Assembly (NCBI RefSeq): GCF_016808335.1
Contig: NC_053145.1
Location: forward strand, 25,200,001 to 25,264,000
Reading direction: 5' to 3'
DNA: 64,000 nucleotides
Source of the DNA: Panicum virgatum
Lineage: Eukaryota; Streptophyta; Magnoliopsida; Poales; Poaceae
Positions within the stretch are counted from its first letter, which is position 1; each line of letters opens with the position of its first letter. The notes below the pieces were generated by a model. It was not told where the DNA came from. It made no database searches and saw nothing but the letters and a program-made list of their open reading frames with translations. A program made the position numbers and the translations under genes. This document shows positions 22,701-34,700 of this stretch, piece after piece.

Positions 22701-24323
22701 GGAGGGGTCCGTGCGGGCACTGCGAAGGTGGTCCAGGGGTTAGAAGGACCTGGACTTCGCCGGCAGCGAGCAATCGGGCGGGCGGCGCAACCTTACCCGA
22801 GATGGCCTCTGGCTCGATTCTGGCGAGGTGGGCGCCTGGGGTCGGTGCGGAGGTATCAGTGGGCTTCACTGAACCTTGGCGGTGCTCTTGCGTGGGTCGT
22901 AGTGGAGCGGGGTGCACCGGGGCGGCGGTTCCACGGCGGCGCAGGATCCTAGCGTGGCGGAGCGGGGCGGTGGTGGTGAGCTAGGGCTAGTGGCGGCGCT
23001 GGCGGGTATGATGGGGAGCGGGGGTCCGTGGGAGGCCATTTAAAGGCCAGGCGGCGATCCTGGGCAAGCGTGCTGTGGTTGGAAGGTCGCGCGAAGTTCA
23101 CGGGATTGACGAGCGCACGCGGGGAAAGCGGATCGCGAGCAACGTCCCGGCGTGATCCGGGCACGGGCGCAGCTTCTAGAAGAGGGAAGAGGCGCTAGGT
23201 GCAGCCGGCCAGCGGGCCTCGGGCGCGCGCGTGGGGCGGAGCGGGGCCATGGCCAGCGAGCAATGCGGAGCAGAGGAGTTCGGTGCGGGGGGGAAGACGG
23301 AGCTGACGCGTGGGTCCACCGGGTCAGCGGGAGAGCGGAGGGAGTGGTTGGGCCGGCGGGTCAGACGCTGAGGGGGGAGGCGTCGCGCGAGTGGGAGGGA
23401 GCGTGCGGGCTGGGCCGCCAGGGAAGGAAGGGAGTGGGCCGGGGAAGGCTGGGCAGCAGCGGAGGAAAGCTGGGCCGCGGGGAAAGGGTGGGCCGGACGG
23501 GCTTGAGCTGCTGGGTTCTCTTTTCTTTTTCTATTCTATTTCTAAAGCAAACACTCAAATTCTAATTGAATTCAAATTCCAATTTGAATTCAAACCTAGC
23601 ACTCAAACAAAAAGAACAATGCACCAGCATGAATGCAACAACAAATTTTTAAACTTAGACAAATTTTAATTGCTGGTGAAACAAAATTAGATTAAATGCA
23701 AGGCTAAACATAATAAACCTTAGAAAATTTAAATAAAGCCATTTAAATTTATTAATAAATGCTGGAATTTAAATTAGGGTGTTACACTATGGAGTACAAG
23801 TCACAAGAGAGTGTGAGAGAGAGGCCATCAAGTGGTGTGTCTAGAGTGTGTGGAGGGAGGCCCCTTATATAGCTTGGATAGGTCGGTTCCTGCCAAAACT
23901 ATACATGGAAACACTAAGAACTGCCTTCAGGAGGATCAGCATCGCCTTCCTGCCAAAGTACACCTGGACGGGAGCCAGGGCTGGTTCGACCGGCCCCACC
24001 TTGGCGCCCCTAGCCACCGTCTTTCTTTGTGTGTATGCTGGTGGGTTCTGATGTTGGTACGTCGGTGCCGGGGTCCAGTTGGTCGGTTTGGTCTGTCAGG
24101 TGGGCCTCTTTTGCATGTGTTACACAGGACGCGATCTTCTGTGACTTTGTCTGCCTATTCTTCGTGTTTTCTTCTTATTCCGGACTTGTGCTCCTGAAAA
24201 CATAGATCTTGAAAACAACTGTGGAGCTAGGTTAGTGATACAAATGTGCGAGTAAGAGGTATGGTTTTCCTTCATTTATGAGTATAGTTGACAGTCATAT
24301 TTCGCACTTAACGACCGTCAACA
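19743..24323 (-). repeat. ASP-3 LTR, split by a CHR1 solo LTR
   Basis: TGTTGG at 19743 to GTCAACA at 24323; about 1.0 kb without the insert at 20222-23786. The TATA box is at about 23861-23873 (CCCCTTATATAGC in plus). On the minus strand the LTR begins TGTTGACGGTCGTTAAGTGC, closely like the LTR starting at 57331. Confidence 0.8.
20222..23786 (-). mobile_element. CHR1 solo LTR (in the ASP-3 LTR)
   Basis: 3565 bp from TGTAACACCC to GGGTGTTACA, flanked by perfect 5-bp duplications CTATG (20217-20221 and 23787-23791). It has no primer site or interior, so it is a true solo LTR from LTR-LTR recombination. Its inside carries the family features: a GAGTACA..TGTACTC hairpin (about 20583-20601), conserved AT-rich left third, GC-rich block (about 22040-23530) and AATT-rich right end. 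ORFs in the GC-rich block are on both strands and not conserved. Confidence 0.95.
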
Positions 24324-25924
24324 ACACCCCCAAGTTAGTCTTTTGCTCGTCCCGAGCAAAACAAGGCACTCATTGTTGATCAGGAGGTGCTACGATGTTG
24401 AATTTCCAACTTATACTTAGGCACAACCGAATGCTTCTTACCTTGATTTTGAATAAGTTGGCATTTGTTCTTACCTCTTACCTTACTCCTATGGAGCTTA
24501 GAGCTTCACCTCATCTTTGGCGGTTAAGAGTCAGAACGGTATCATAAAGTGCTCATATTTCTTTCTCCTTAGTTCAACCGTCAATCCGGAGGTTTTGTAT
24601 AGTTTTTTCAAAAGAGTTTTATAAAGTTCCTCGGATGATTTCTCAGATCGCTCAATCTGTATAATTCCTTACCAAGGCTTTTCATTGTGCCTTTCTTCCT
24701 CAACCTATCTCTAATGGCTATTTTTGTGGAGTTGTAGGTATGGAGGATTTGAAGGCATACCTGCTTCTCATATTTCGCTAAGTCAAAGACCGGATCCAAA
24801 GGAGAAACAAGTCATAAACCTTGATCAAGATGTGCAAGTGTGTGGATATTTTTAATGGATGGTGTATGAACTCCTTTTGTATGCACCATCTCTCCCTTTT
24901 TTTTCTTTTTTGATAAGGGGCTATCTTTTCTTCTTTTTTTACATGCCTAAGCATGTACCTTCTTTGGGTATGCATCTTTTCTTTCTTTTTTTTTGACATG
25001 CCGAACCATGTGGCATACCTTCTTTGGGTATGCATCTTTCTATTGTCTTTTTGCATAGCCCCATATCCTTGATATATTTTTGAGAGATAGGTGTCATACA
25101 TGGAGTTTGGAGTTTTATTTTGTGGATGGATGGATGTTTGGTTACTTCTAGTGTAGAAGCATAGCATGTGGTGGAAACGTGTATGTGATCTTGATCATGG
25201 GAGTATGAAATGAATCTCACTAAGAGTCACAACAATTTGACAAAGCTCAATGAGATAGCAAGTTGCATATGTGGAAGGTTTTGCAATGAAAAACAACATA
25301 TGGCTTTGGATAGGAATTCCATATCATCGAGGAACTTTATTATATTTTTGTGTTTTCAAAATTAAATACTCCGAATATCAAGTATCACATAAGAGAAGAT
25401 CATAGCGACTCTACTTAACCATATCATAGCTCATAACAACTTAGATTTGGATCATGCTTTTTGCTACCCACAAGTTTCAAGTTTATGGTTTGAACTTTTA
25501 AGCTAACAAACTCAAAACTAGGTAGAGCATAAAGTTGTAACTAAGCATATGAAGAAAATTAACAGAGCAACTATTCATCATCTCAACAAGGAAAACTTAC
25601 ACCATGCTTACTACACATATTAAAAGTAATATTTTTGGGGTTTTCTAAGTTCTGCAAATTTTTATTTGTTTTTAGTTATGCAAATTTTTATGGGTTTTCT
25701 AACTTTGCAAATTTTTATGGGTTTTATGCAAGGTTATGAAAGCAGTAAAGATAAATGATACAAGTTACCTCTCATGGGGGTCCTCCCCCAAGCTAGCTTC
25801 AGGCTCACTACGGCTGGTCGGGGTTGCAACCCGTCCAGCGGCAGTATGCCCTCCACTCCTCCTGTCGCTGCAACTGCAACTGCTCCATGTCGTGGAGTCT
25901 CTCGCCGGTGTGATGCTGCCATGG
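24324..25924 (-). other. ASP-3 non-coding interior
   Basis: It begins with the polypurine side (ACACCCCCAAGTTAG in plus) and the shared inverted repeat TTGCTCGTCCCGAGCAAA. T-rich low-complexity sequence follows, including a direct repeat TCTTTGGGTATGCATCTTT at 24961 and 25021 (60 bp apart). No ORF can be supported. Confidence 0.65.
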
Positions 25925-26637
25925 TTAGGTTGTATCGATGTGTTGGTGCAGCGTCTCTTGTATATTGCCGCTCTGCACCCGCAGCTCACCTAGCTGCTGG
26001 GTGATGGCGTCGAAACCTCGAGACGAGGCTGTCCGTCTGATGAGGTTCGGGGCACCACTAGAGCTGGAACTGGTGGATCGGTGGCCTGGTGCCTGCCGTG
26101 CCCACTCCTCAGTGCTGGCACTATGCCATGATGAACCACCGGCCTCATGTTGATATGAGTGCTGTGGCTGTTGAGGCGGTGGTGTTGGTTCTGCTTCCCT
26201 TCTGGTCCTGCTCCTTGTCATCCTGCCAGGCAAACCAGAAGATCTATGCCTATGACCTCTTTCTTGTGGAACGAGAGGGATGGTTAGCGAATGGCAAATA
26301 TAGAAATAGAACTCTGCATTGGGCAGCGGAATCTCATTTGTAAAGCCCAAGTAGAAGAAAATCAAAGAGTCATTCGGGCCTTTCTTTAGTGTGTGACCTT
26401 GGATCAAGTAAGCCTCGTCGATATACACGCGGTCGCCCTCAATGAAAGGAATAAAATTCCCCTCTAAGGCACATATACGTGTAGCGATACGAGTAATCAA
26501 AGAAGTGCACTCAATAGGACCCATCATCTTGAAATTAGAAAGCTACTGCTTAATTAAAGCTTACGAGGGGGAGATTTTGATCTTGTTGACCATGGCATAA
26601 AGAATGAGCACCTCATTGTTGCGCACGGGTCGAACGT
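25925..26637 (-). pseudogene. Athila-type ORF of ASP-3
   Basis: The open part 25925-26527 encodes PIECTSLITRIATRICALEG and GDRVYIDEAYLIQGHTLKKG, recalling the plant Athila ORF family (Pfam ATHILA as I recall it). It is followed by a Ser/Gln/His-rich tail and a short Gln-rich helix (about residues 175-200). Reading on upstream (26528-26637) continues a similar protein but with at least two stops, and it is cut at 26638 by the TAT-2 LTR. Function of the family is not settled. No gag or pol is attached in this copy. Confidence 0.6.
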
Positions 26638-27053
26638 TGTCGGTGTTTACCGCCAAGCCTGCTCAGGGATACCCTTAGCAGTAGGGTTTGTAGGTAGGGA
26701 TCGACTACTCTGGAACTTGATGGTACAAGGAACACAAAGATTTAGACAGATTCGGGCTGCGAGTTTGCGTAATACCCTACGTCCTGTGTGGTTTGTATTG
26801 CCTTAGGTGTTGATGATTGTTTGGAGGGGGTCCCTGCCCGCCCTTATATATCTGGGGGGACAGGGTAACATGGAAAATCCTAGCCGAGTACAGTTGGAGT
26901 CCTACTACAACACAATCGGGTAGTTTCCTTTGTACTTCAGCTAGTTCTACCCCTCTTCGAGTAGTTACAAAAGAGGTAAGCTACATCCATAAGCTATCCC
27001 TTACTCTAGAACATTCTATGCCTATAAGCAATCCCGCTGCACAGGGTCTAACA
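26638..27053 (-). repeat. 3' LTR of TAT-2
   Basis: 416 bp. On the minus strand it runs from TGTTAGACCC to CACCGACA, like TAT-3 (TGTTAGACCC..TACCGACA). The TATA box is at 26841-26850 (CCCTTATATA in plus). The conserved GCCGCCNAAAC-type U5 sequence differs, but the ACGTAGGGTATTACGC block is shared in reverse complement (near 26770). Confidence 0.8.
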
Positions 27054-28741
27054 AGCCCCCGAGCTCTTCGTAGCCAAGTCCTGCAGGCGTCGAGTACTTG
27101 GCTGGGCGTCTTCGAGTACATTAAGTAGTCAGAACATCCTTCTGGTTGCTTCTGGGCCTTTCTTGAGATACGTCGGTTGCTTTGAGGAAGTGAGGTGCTC
27201 AAGCCCCAAAATCTTGATCATATATGGTGCGTGAAGTACTCGCGCTCCATATGGAGTAGCCCCCGAGCCTTAGGTTGAATCATAGAATCAGGCTGAGGGT
27301 TACTTCAGTCTTTTCCCTTCATTATTTTTCAAAAAATTAAAAAATAAATCTCTGATGCACATATCCCATAGCCCGCGAGCCTTAAATAAAAATCCCTTTT
27401 GCTGCGAGTAGCCCCCGAGCATAGATTTGGAATTAAGGATTTAAGACGTGGCATCAGATTTTACCCTTCAAATTATTTGCAAGATTCACCAGATCTTGTA
27501 TCCGAAAAGACCTCTTTTTGTAAAATCCCAGAAAAATAATACAATTGGATACGCCACACTGATTGCACTCGAAATAACTTCAGGAATAAAACCCGTGATG
27601 TACGGCTCTTTATTTAGTGCTCACATGGGATGTTACTATTTGGAGAATCTGCATTATTGCGTCTTTGAATGCATCCGTGAATGCCGCCATGAATGCCTCC
27701 GTGAATACTGCCATGAATTCTTTCATTGTAGAGTCACGGGTTCTCCTTCAGTAAGCCCCCTTGTGGCTATAAAAGGTGGGGGAGAGGCTTTTGCCAGAAG
27801 CACCAAAGTGTAGCAGCCATGGCTTATCCTTGTTGTTTTTGCTCTCGCCCTCCTAAAGTTTGTGTAGTCCATTTCAGCAAATGATGCTAGAAGAGAACTT
27901 GCGAGTGACAAGAAAAGTCCCTGCTACCTCATCCTGCAACCCCAATGCTCTCATCGGATCCATTTTGGGCATCACGTCCTTGCATCTTCCAATGAGGCAA
28001 GTTCTCTGTGGACTGGTTGAGTCTTGTTGTGTCACATCCTTGGGGTTGGCTGTTTCTGGGTGCCCAAGAACTAACATCTCTGGTAAGGAGACTTATTCTT
28101 GTCACAACATATTCTGGGAGAAGGAGAATTTTCTCCAGAAGATGCTACAAGAGGACTTGAGAGGTGATTACTGTAATCTACCTCCATATTCTTGAAACTT
28201 TTCTCCAAGAGTACTAGTATCATTATTCCCTTTGTGGGAATAACAAATTTGTATTTTGTCATGGCCTCGGACCGATCTAGCTGCAGCAGGCATCGACTAG
28301 AAGCTCCAAGAGATCCAGGCGATGTGCAAGTCCGAGTCATTATAAAACTAGTTTAGGAAGAAGTACTCGAGTGGTAATATCGAGTAGTTGTACTGTGTCG
28401 AGTACTTTTCCTTGTTTGGAATGTAATCCCAGTTGAGGAAAAAAGAGTTAAGTAGTTGATTAGGGATGTGAGTGTTTTCTTTTTCTAGAATGTAATCTTT
28501 TAGAAAAAAGGAATGTCTCATAAAATCCCGAATTTTCCGCGATTTGCAATGGACTGTTGGTCTGTTGGGTGTTTTTACCATGCTGCCACCGCTATTATAA
28601 AATGAAACGGTAACTAGGTTTTACCCCACCGGATGCCATTCGCTTTTACTGCTTTAGATCCATCTTCACTCTCAATCCCCCAGATCTAGAGTTCTTGCTT
28701 CCCTTTGCTCCCCATTTCCGCCCTAGGTTTTTCGCCAGTGT
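27054..28741 (-). other. TAT-2 3' untranslated region
   Basis: It contains three AGCCCCCGAGC motifs (27054, 27258-27268 and 27410-27420), each the complement of the GCTCGGGGGCT polypurine tract. Sequence at 27190-27370 is shared with TAT-1. The segment 27660-27720 has short ATGAATGCC repeats. Promoter elements for the antisense gene at 28742 should lie near 28580-28740, but I see no clear TATA box. ORFs here are short. Confidence 0.55.
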
Positions 28742-31700
28742 ATGCGTGTGAAGCGATCCGTCGATTTCCGGATGGCTCCCAAGAAGGCGAACAAGGGGAA
28801 GGGTGCGGCTGCAGAGCCAACCCGGGAGCAAGGCTTGGAACCAAGTAAGTGTTCCAGATCTGACTTGGAATCCTTAGTCAAGCAGGGCTTCTTGCCATCA
28901 GAATCAGTAGTCCAATGGCGTCCGGCATTTGGTGACGCCCGTCCGTACGACAATACGGGCAAGATTATTGGATTTGTTCCGTATTTTGAGCGAGGGTTGG
29001 GTCTTTGTAACACCCGGTTTATAAAAGAACATAAACCGAGCAATCATATACGTGCCAGGATCAAGTCACACATATATACAACAGAATGAACAGTATATCA
29101 CAGCACATATCACGAATAAGACATAATAAATCAAAATACGAATGTTATTTATTACATTAATGACAAAAATGTCTGATACAGCGGAAGCGAAGTACAAGTA
29201 CGATAAAAGCTCTCCGAAGCTGAGCAGGGCGCCACAGGGACGTCGACTGGGAGACGAACACCTAGAAGTCCTCGTAGTCCTGGTAGTGCTGGACGAACTC
29301 CCTCGTGTCGGCAGGAACTGAGCAGCAGTAGCGTAGCCAAGAGGAAAAAAATAGAGAAGAGGCAAGAGTGAGTACACAACTTGTACTCAACAAGTATAAC
29401 ACAAACTATGAGGCTCTAAGGTTGGCTGACTCAACTGCATTAGCTTTTAAGTATTGGCAAAAATTTTATTAAAGCTATTTACTACGAGTTGATGAATTAG
29501 CATTAACCCAGTTACATAGTACTTAGTCAAATATACTCATGATACTACTGAGAACCAGACCAAAACCAACAAGGTAACCCCGAGAGGCACCTCCCTCGTC
29601 GGAAGGAGACAACCCCACTAATCAAAAGGAGGATCTGGGCCGCTCATGACCGTGAGCACGGCTAGTATACCAGTTTTACACTCTGCAGAGGTTGCACATC
29701 TTTACCCACAAGTCGTGAGCTACGCCAGTTGTTCATCACACTTCCTTAGGTGAGATGACTAGCGACTCACTACGAGGCCTTTACAAAGAATCTCGTTGGT
29801 AGGGAGTAACCGCGAGGGTGGATCGGCGACTATGGAGCAGGTCTAGTGGGCGTCAAGACACGAAGCACAGACGAGGCCACTCAGCACGAGGGCCATAGAA
29901 GCTTACCGCCCCTGCCCCGCAGGTAAGTTACTCCAAACCAAAAAGATCTAATTATTACGCCAAGTCTATCCCATTCTAGCCTTGTGGTAGCGCTGTTGTC
30001 CCAGGTTCTCGCTCTATGAACCGGTCCTTATGGAGAGTGGCCAACCAAGCACTAAGCACCGTGCTGGCCCCCTAAACCATGTTTCTACAAAAACCATATT
30101 TTAATGAGACGTGAGCCACCCAACCACGAAGCACAGAGGGCCACTCTCAGAATTAAATTCAAGTAAACCAGAGTGTGTTATAGCGCAGCAACCTAGCACA
30201 ACTAACCAAAATGCAACCCAAAGGTATGTATAAAGGATATAAAGTGGCTAGGAAATCCTTATAGGCATACAGTATTAAAATGCAGTATGAAATTGTATTT
30301 AAAGATGATAGGTTGTTCATGTTATACTTGCCTTCCTCGTACTGCTCCTGCTGCTGCTCAAACTGCTCCGAAGACGGCTGCTCCTGGTACTGGTACTGGG
30401 GCTCCTCAGATGGATCAACGTCTACTCACGAACACATGGCCAAAACAATGCACGATAATAAGCATACAAGCAAACACTAACAAAAGCTAAGAAACAGTAC
30501 ATCAATACATAAAAACAGCACACTAAACTACTCTAATACTGTTCTACGCGTTACAACGATCGCGTGGACATAAAGAACACCTAAATCGGAGCTAAAACGC
30601 ATTTTCTAGGCTAAAAACAAGGTTCAGGGGCTTATTTGTAATAAAAACAGGGTTCCAGGGACTTTTTTGCTAAAACCAAGGACTAAAACATAAATAAAGA
30701 TTAAACTTAGGGGCTAGCGCATAAAAACTCAAGGGTTGGACTGCGGGCGCTATTTCTAAAGAGCTCAGGGGCTTAAGTAAAAAAACAGGGCCAAACCGTA
30801 ATTACTTTTCTATACAGCTGGACCGCGGGTTGATACTAACAAAAGTCAGGGGCTCTTATGCAAAAATGACAGGCGAACCGGTATCCACGCACGTGGACCG
30901 CCAGATCTCGATCTAAAGGCTCAAATTCAATGGCTTCCAAATCTAATCGCGTGCGTCCGAATCAAATCGGACGGTCTTGGGGCTTTGGGCGCGCGGGGCG
31001 GCGGCGCGCTACCGCCGGCGACTCTGTTCGCGGTGGCGCAGCGCTAGGCTCGTCGGAGATCGTCGAATCCGACGCTCCGGTGCTCGGTTTGGCATGCGGT
31101 TTGGCCGGGGAGGGTCTACGCGGGGCGCGTGATCCACTGGTGGGCGCTGCGAGGCGTGACGGGGACCGGACGTGGCTGCGCGACGGTGGGGGCGGCTCGG
31201 CGCGGCGAGGTCTTGCCGGCGCAACCCGTTTGGGGCCTACAGGGGCTACGGCCTACCTAAACTAGCGCCCAAGCGACAAAGGGGGCGAGCTGGTGCTTAT
31301 AGAGGGCTCGGGGCGGTCGATGTCAAAGTGCAGGCGTGCCGACGGCGAGGATTGGCGGTGGAGCTGGGCGGAGCTCGTGGGGGGATCCGGAGGAGTGCGT
31401 CTCGGGGCTTCTGGTCCCGGTGGCTCGACGTGGTGGGACCTGGCGGTGCTGGGGGACGGGGCGGCGCGGCCGGAGCGGCACCGACAGCGGCGAATCGCTG
31501 CAAGCTCTGCTCCGGCGGCGCTGGGATGTTGCGGCGGCCGAGGGGTGGATAGGGTTTCCAGGGGGTGCGGCTTGGGCATTTAAATGGGCCGGGCGGAGAT
31601 TGCGGCGGGGCGCAGCGGGATAAGGATCCCGGCGACCTCGCCGGGGATCTCGGGCGGCCGCTGCGGAGCCGGGAAGGAAGGGAAGGGGAGGCACTGACGG

Positions 31701-34700
31701 GTGGGGGCCGCTCGGTCAGTGGCGGGACGGCGAGCGCGGTGCGGGCGAGCGCGCCGACAGGTGGGTCCGGGGTGCGGGGCGTCGCACGCGGGCTGAGGGA
31801 GGGGGCTGTGCGGGTTGGTCTGGGCCGAGCGCCATGCGGGAGCGGGGGCGCGGCCGAGTGCGGGAGAGCGACGCGGAGCAGGCCGGGGCGCGTGCGCTGG
31901 CTGGCGAGCGGGAGGGAAGAGGAACTGGGCCCAGGAACGCGGGGTGAGGCTGGGCCGGTACAGGGAAAGGGTGGGGAGAGGGGAAGGCCGGGTTGGGCCG
32001 CTGCACACCACGCAGGCCGAGAGGGGAGCTGGGCTGGGTTGGGAAAAGGGGGAGAAGAAAAGGAAAGGCCCGCAGGGAAGGAGGGGTTGGGTTGGGTTTT
32101 CCCACGGGCTGGGTTGTTTTGGGTTTGGGCTAGCTCTAGGGTTTGGGCTCCTTTTCTATTTCTAAACTTTTCTACTCCTAATTCAAACAAAGTTTGAATT
32201 CAAATATAAATTTGAATTCAAACCACACTCAACTAAAAGTATGCACCAGCATGAATGCAACACAAAAAATTAAACCTATGGTAAATTTTAATTACTTAAG
32301 GAACAAAATTCTAGATTAAATGCAAGTCTAACACAATAAACCTTAGAAAATTAAATAAAACCAATTAAATTTATTATAAAATGCTGAAATTTAAATTAGG
32401 GTGTTACAGTCTTCCCAACTCTAATTTCTTTTCTGGACTCCTGTATTATTATGGGATCTAGCTTCACCATCTTACCCCCAATTCTTTTGTGCATATATCT
32501 GTCTTCGTGCATTTGTCCGAAGCATTTCTAGGCATCGAGCCCCATTTCGATCTTTTCCGCCACCTTTTTCAACTGAAGCCTCAACCCAGTTCAGCTAGTT
32601 TAGATGTAGTTGGTGGGGCAGGAATTCAATTGCGATAGAGGATGGATAGGGTTTATATCCCCTATAAGTTGTCTCAAAAGGTGATCGATTGGAAGCCAAA
32701 ATGGTTTTAAGTCGAAAATTAGGGAAACAGCCTTCCATCCATCATAGCCGGCCCTCCCGTTAAGCGGGCTAAATGGCTGAAGAAGCCCATTGATATGAGC
32801 CAATTTCCAGAACTACTTGAAATGATTGGAAGTCTGAAGCAAAGAGGAATAAATGGAGAGTCTATAGCTTTTGACTGGATGAAGCATAGAATCCAGCCTC
32901 TCCAAGCTCGAGTTACTTTTAGTTTCGAATATCGAGGGATAAGTGATCCATCGCGATGTTCTGGGGAAGAGATCTCCAATGGAGAATCCCTTCGTCGAGT
33001 ACAATGACTGTTCGAGAAGATGGAACATGTTCCGTATGTCTTCGACACATTTTCAGTGCTGAATCCTCCCAAGGAGGTAAGTGATAAGTAGTCGATTTTA
33101 AATATCGAGTATTTATTTGTGCCACTGACAATTTTTCCCTTTCCTTTTGTAGGATGATGTGAATGTTTATAGGAGTAGTCCTCCTTTGCCAGGCATATTT
33201 TGCCCGTCCCATCTCATTCCGAGTGCTTATGACAAACTTGTGCCTGATTCTGAAAATTCCTCTGAAATTGAAGGCTATAGTTCTGATGATGAGACTGCTA
33301 ATGCAGAAGCTGCGGAGTCAGCCGGAGATGATGACAGGGCACATAGTCCCAGTCGAAGCGAAGATACTCATACGGGTCATCCGACAAGTACTCGCTCAGC
33401 TGTGAGGAAGTGAAGCAGCTCCTCGCAGGCTACTAGTGATAGGTATGTTGCTAGTCGGCTGTAATTCGAGAACTTCTGCTTTTGATTCGCTGGTTTTGAC
33501 TTGAGTTTTGATTTTTCAAGTCCGGCGACAAAATTGCCACGGACCGCATCATCTGGGGATGATATTATGGTGGGACAGTCCATCCCTTCCACCTTAGTGG
33601 ACGTGTCAAAGGGGACCGGGACTACTCTTTCGGCGAGTAGTTCCGATGTGAATAAGGCCGTTGACGCGGGAGGACAGGCCATAATCATGAAGTCTGCCCG
33701 CAAGTTTGGCATCAAGGGGCTTGCTCTGAAAAGAGCTCCTACGTAAGTTCCTCAAAACTTGTAGTTGTAGCATTTGTCTATGTATCGAGTAGTTAACTTG
33801 TCTTTTTAGTGATGCATTCCTGGGGACGAATGAGGAGGCTGAAGATAACTTAGCCCCTAACACGTCAGAGAAGCTTCCGAGTACTCCAGATATGAGTGCT
33901 CGAGATGCGGAGGCCATGGCCAATGCCATGCTTCTTGATTCTCCACTTCCTTACATCGAGAGGGGCGATGAAGGGGTCCCAGAAGAGGGAGGGAGCGACA
34001 AGCTTCCTGAACAAGATGTTAGTGAGAAGCTTACTGAGGGAGGCCATGAGAAGCAACCTGAGGAGACCCCTGCAGGTAAGCTTGTACCACCTTGTAGGAA
34101 AGGTATTTCTTACTGCTCTTAATTTGATTAAGTAGCATATTTTTCCTCTAGATTCCCAAAATACAGGGAATGCTGTAGGGAGGATTGAAGATGTGCCCAA
34201 GAGGGCTGTATCTGAAGTGCGGGCGAGTACTTCCCAGGTCACATCGGGAAGTGACTTGCCGCGAGAGAAGGTGGAGCTTGCTTTCAAGCTGCTGGAGGTA
34301 AGTAGTCGAATACTTCGAATACCTTATCATAGATCGAGTAGTATACCGATCTTTTATCTTTGCAGGAAGCTCTAGGGCGGGAGGGTGGCCGGTCCCAGGA
34401 TGACACAGAGCTGAATGCTCTGAAAGAGAGGGTGAAGACACTCTTGTCCGAGAAGGCTGCTCTCGAGGGGAGCTTAAGAAGCTCTCCCAATCAAATGGGT
34501 TAGTCTTTAGCATACATGATGCAGTCGACTTGTTTATCTGCTTGGTGTTTATAAGATTTTCTTTTAATCGAGTACACAGCTTGTGCAAAATCTTTAAAGA
34601 TTCAGGAAAGCTTGTACTGGATCTAAAGATTCTTATGTACCGAAATGTAGATGAGATTGAAAAGTTTAAGAAGATCAAGGCAGATTCAGACTAGGAAATG

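Noticed and set aside
31297..32190. 297-codon minus-strand ORF in the CHR1 solo LTR
   Set aside because: Pro/Arg/Ser-rich base-composition ORF, not conserved at the equivalent place in the other CHR1 LTRs.
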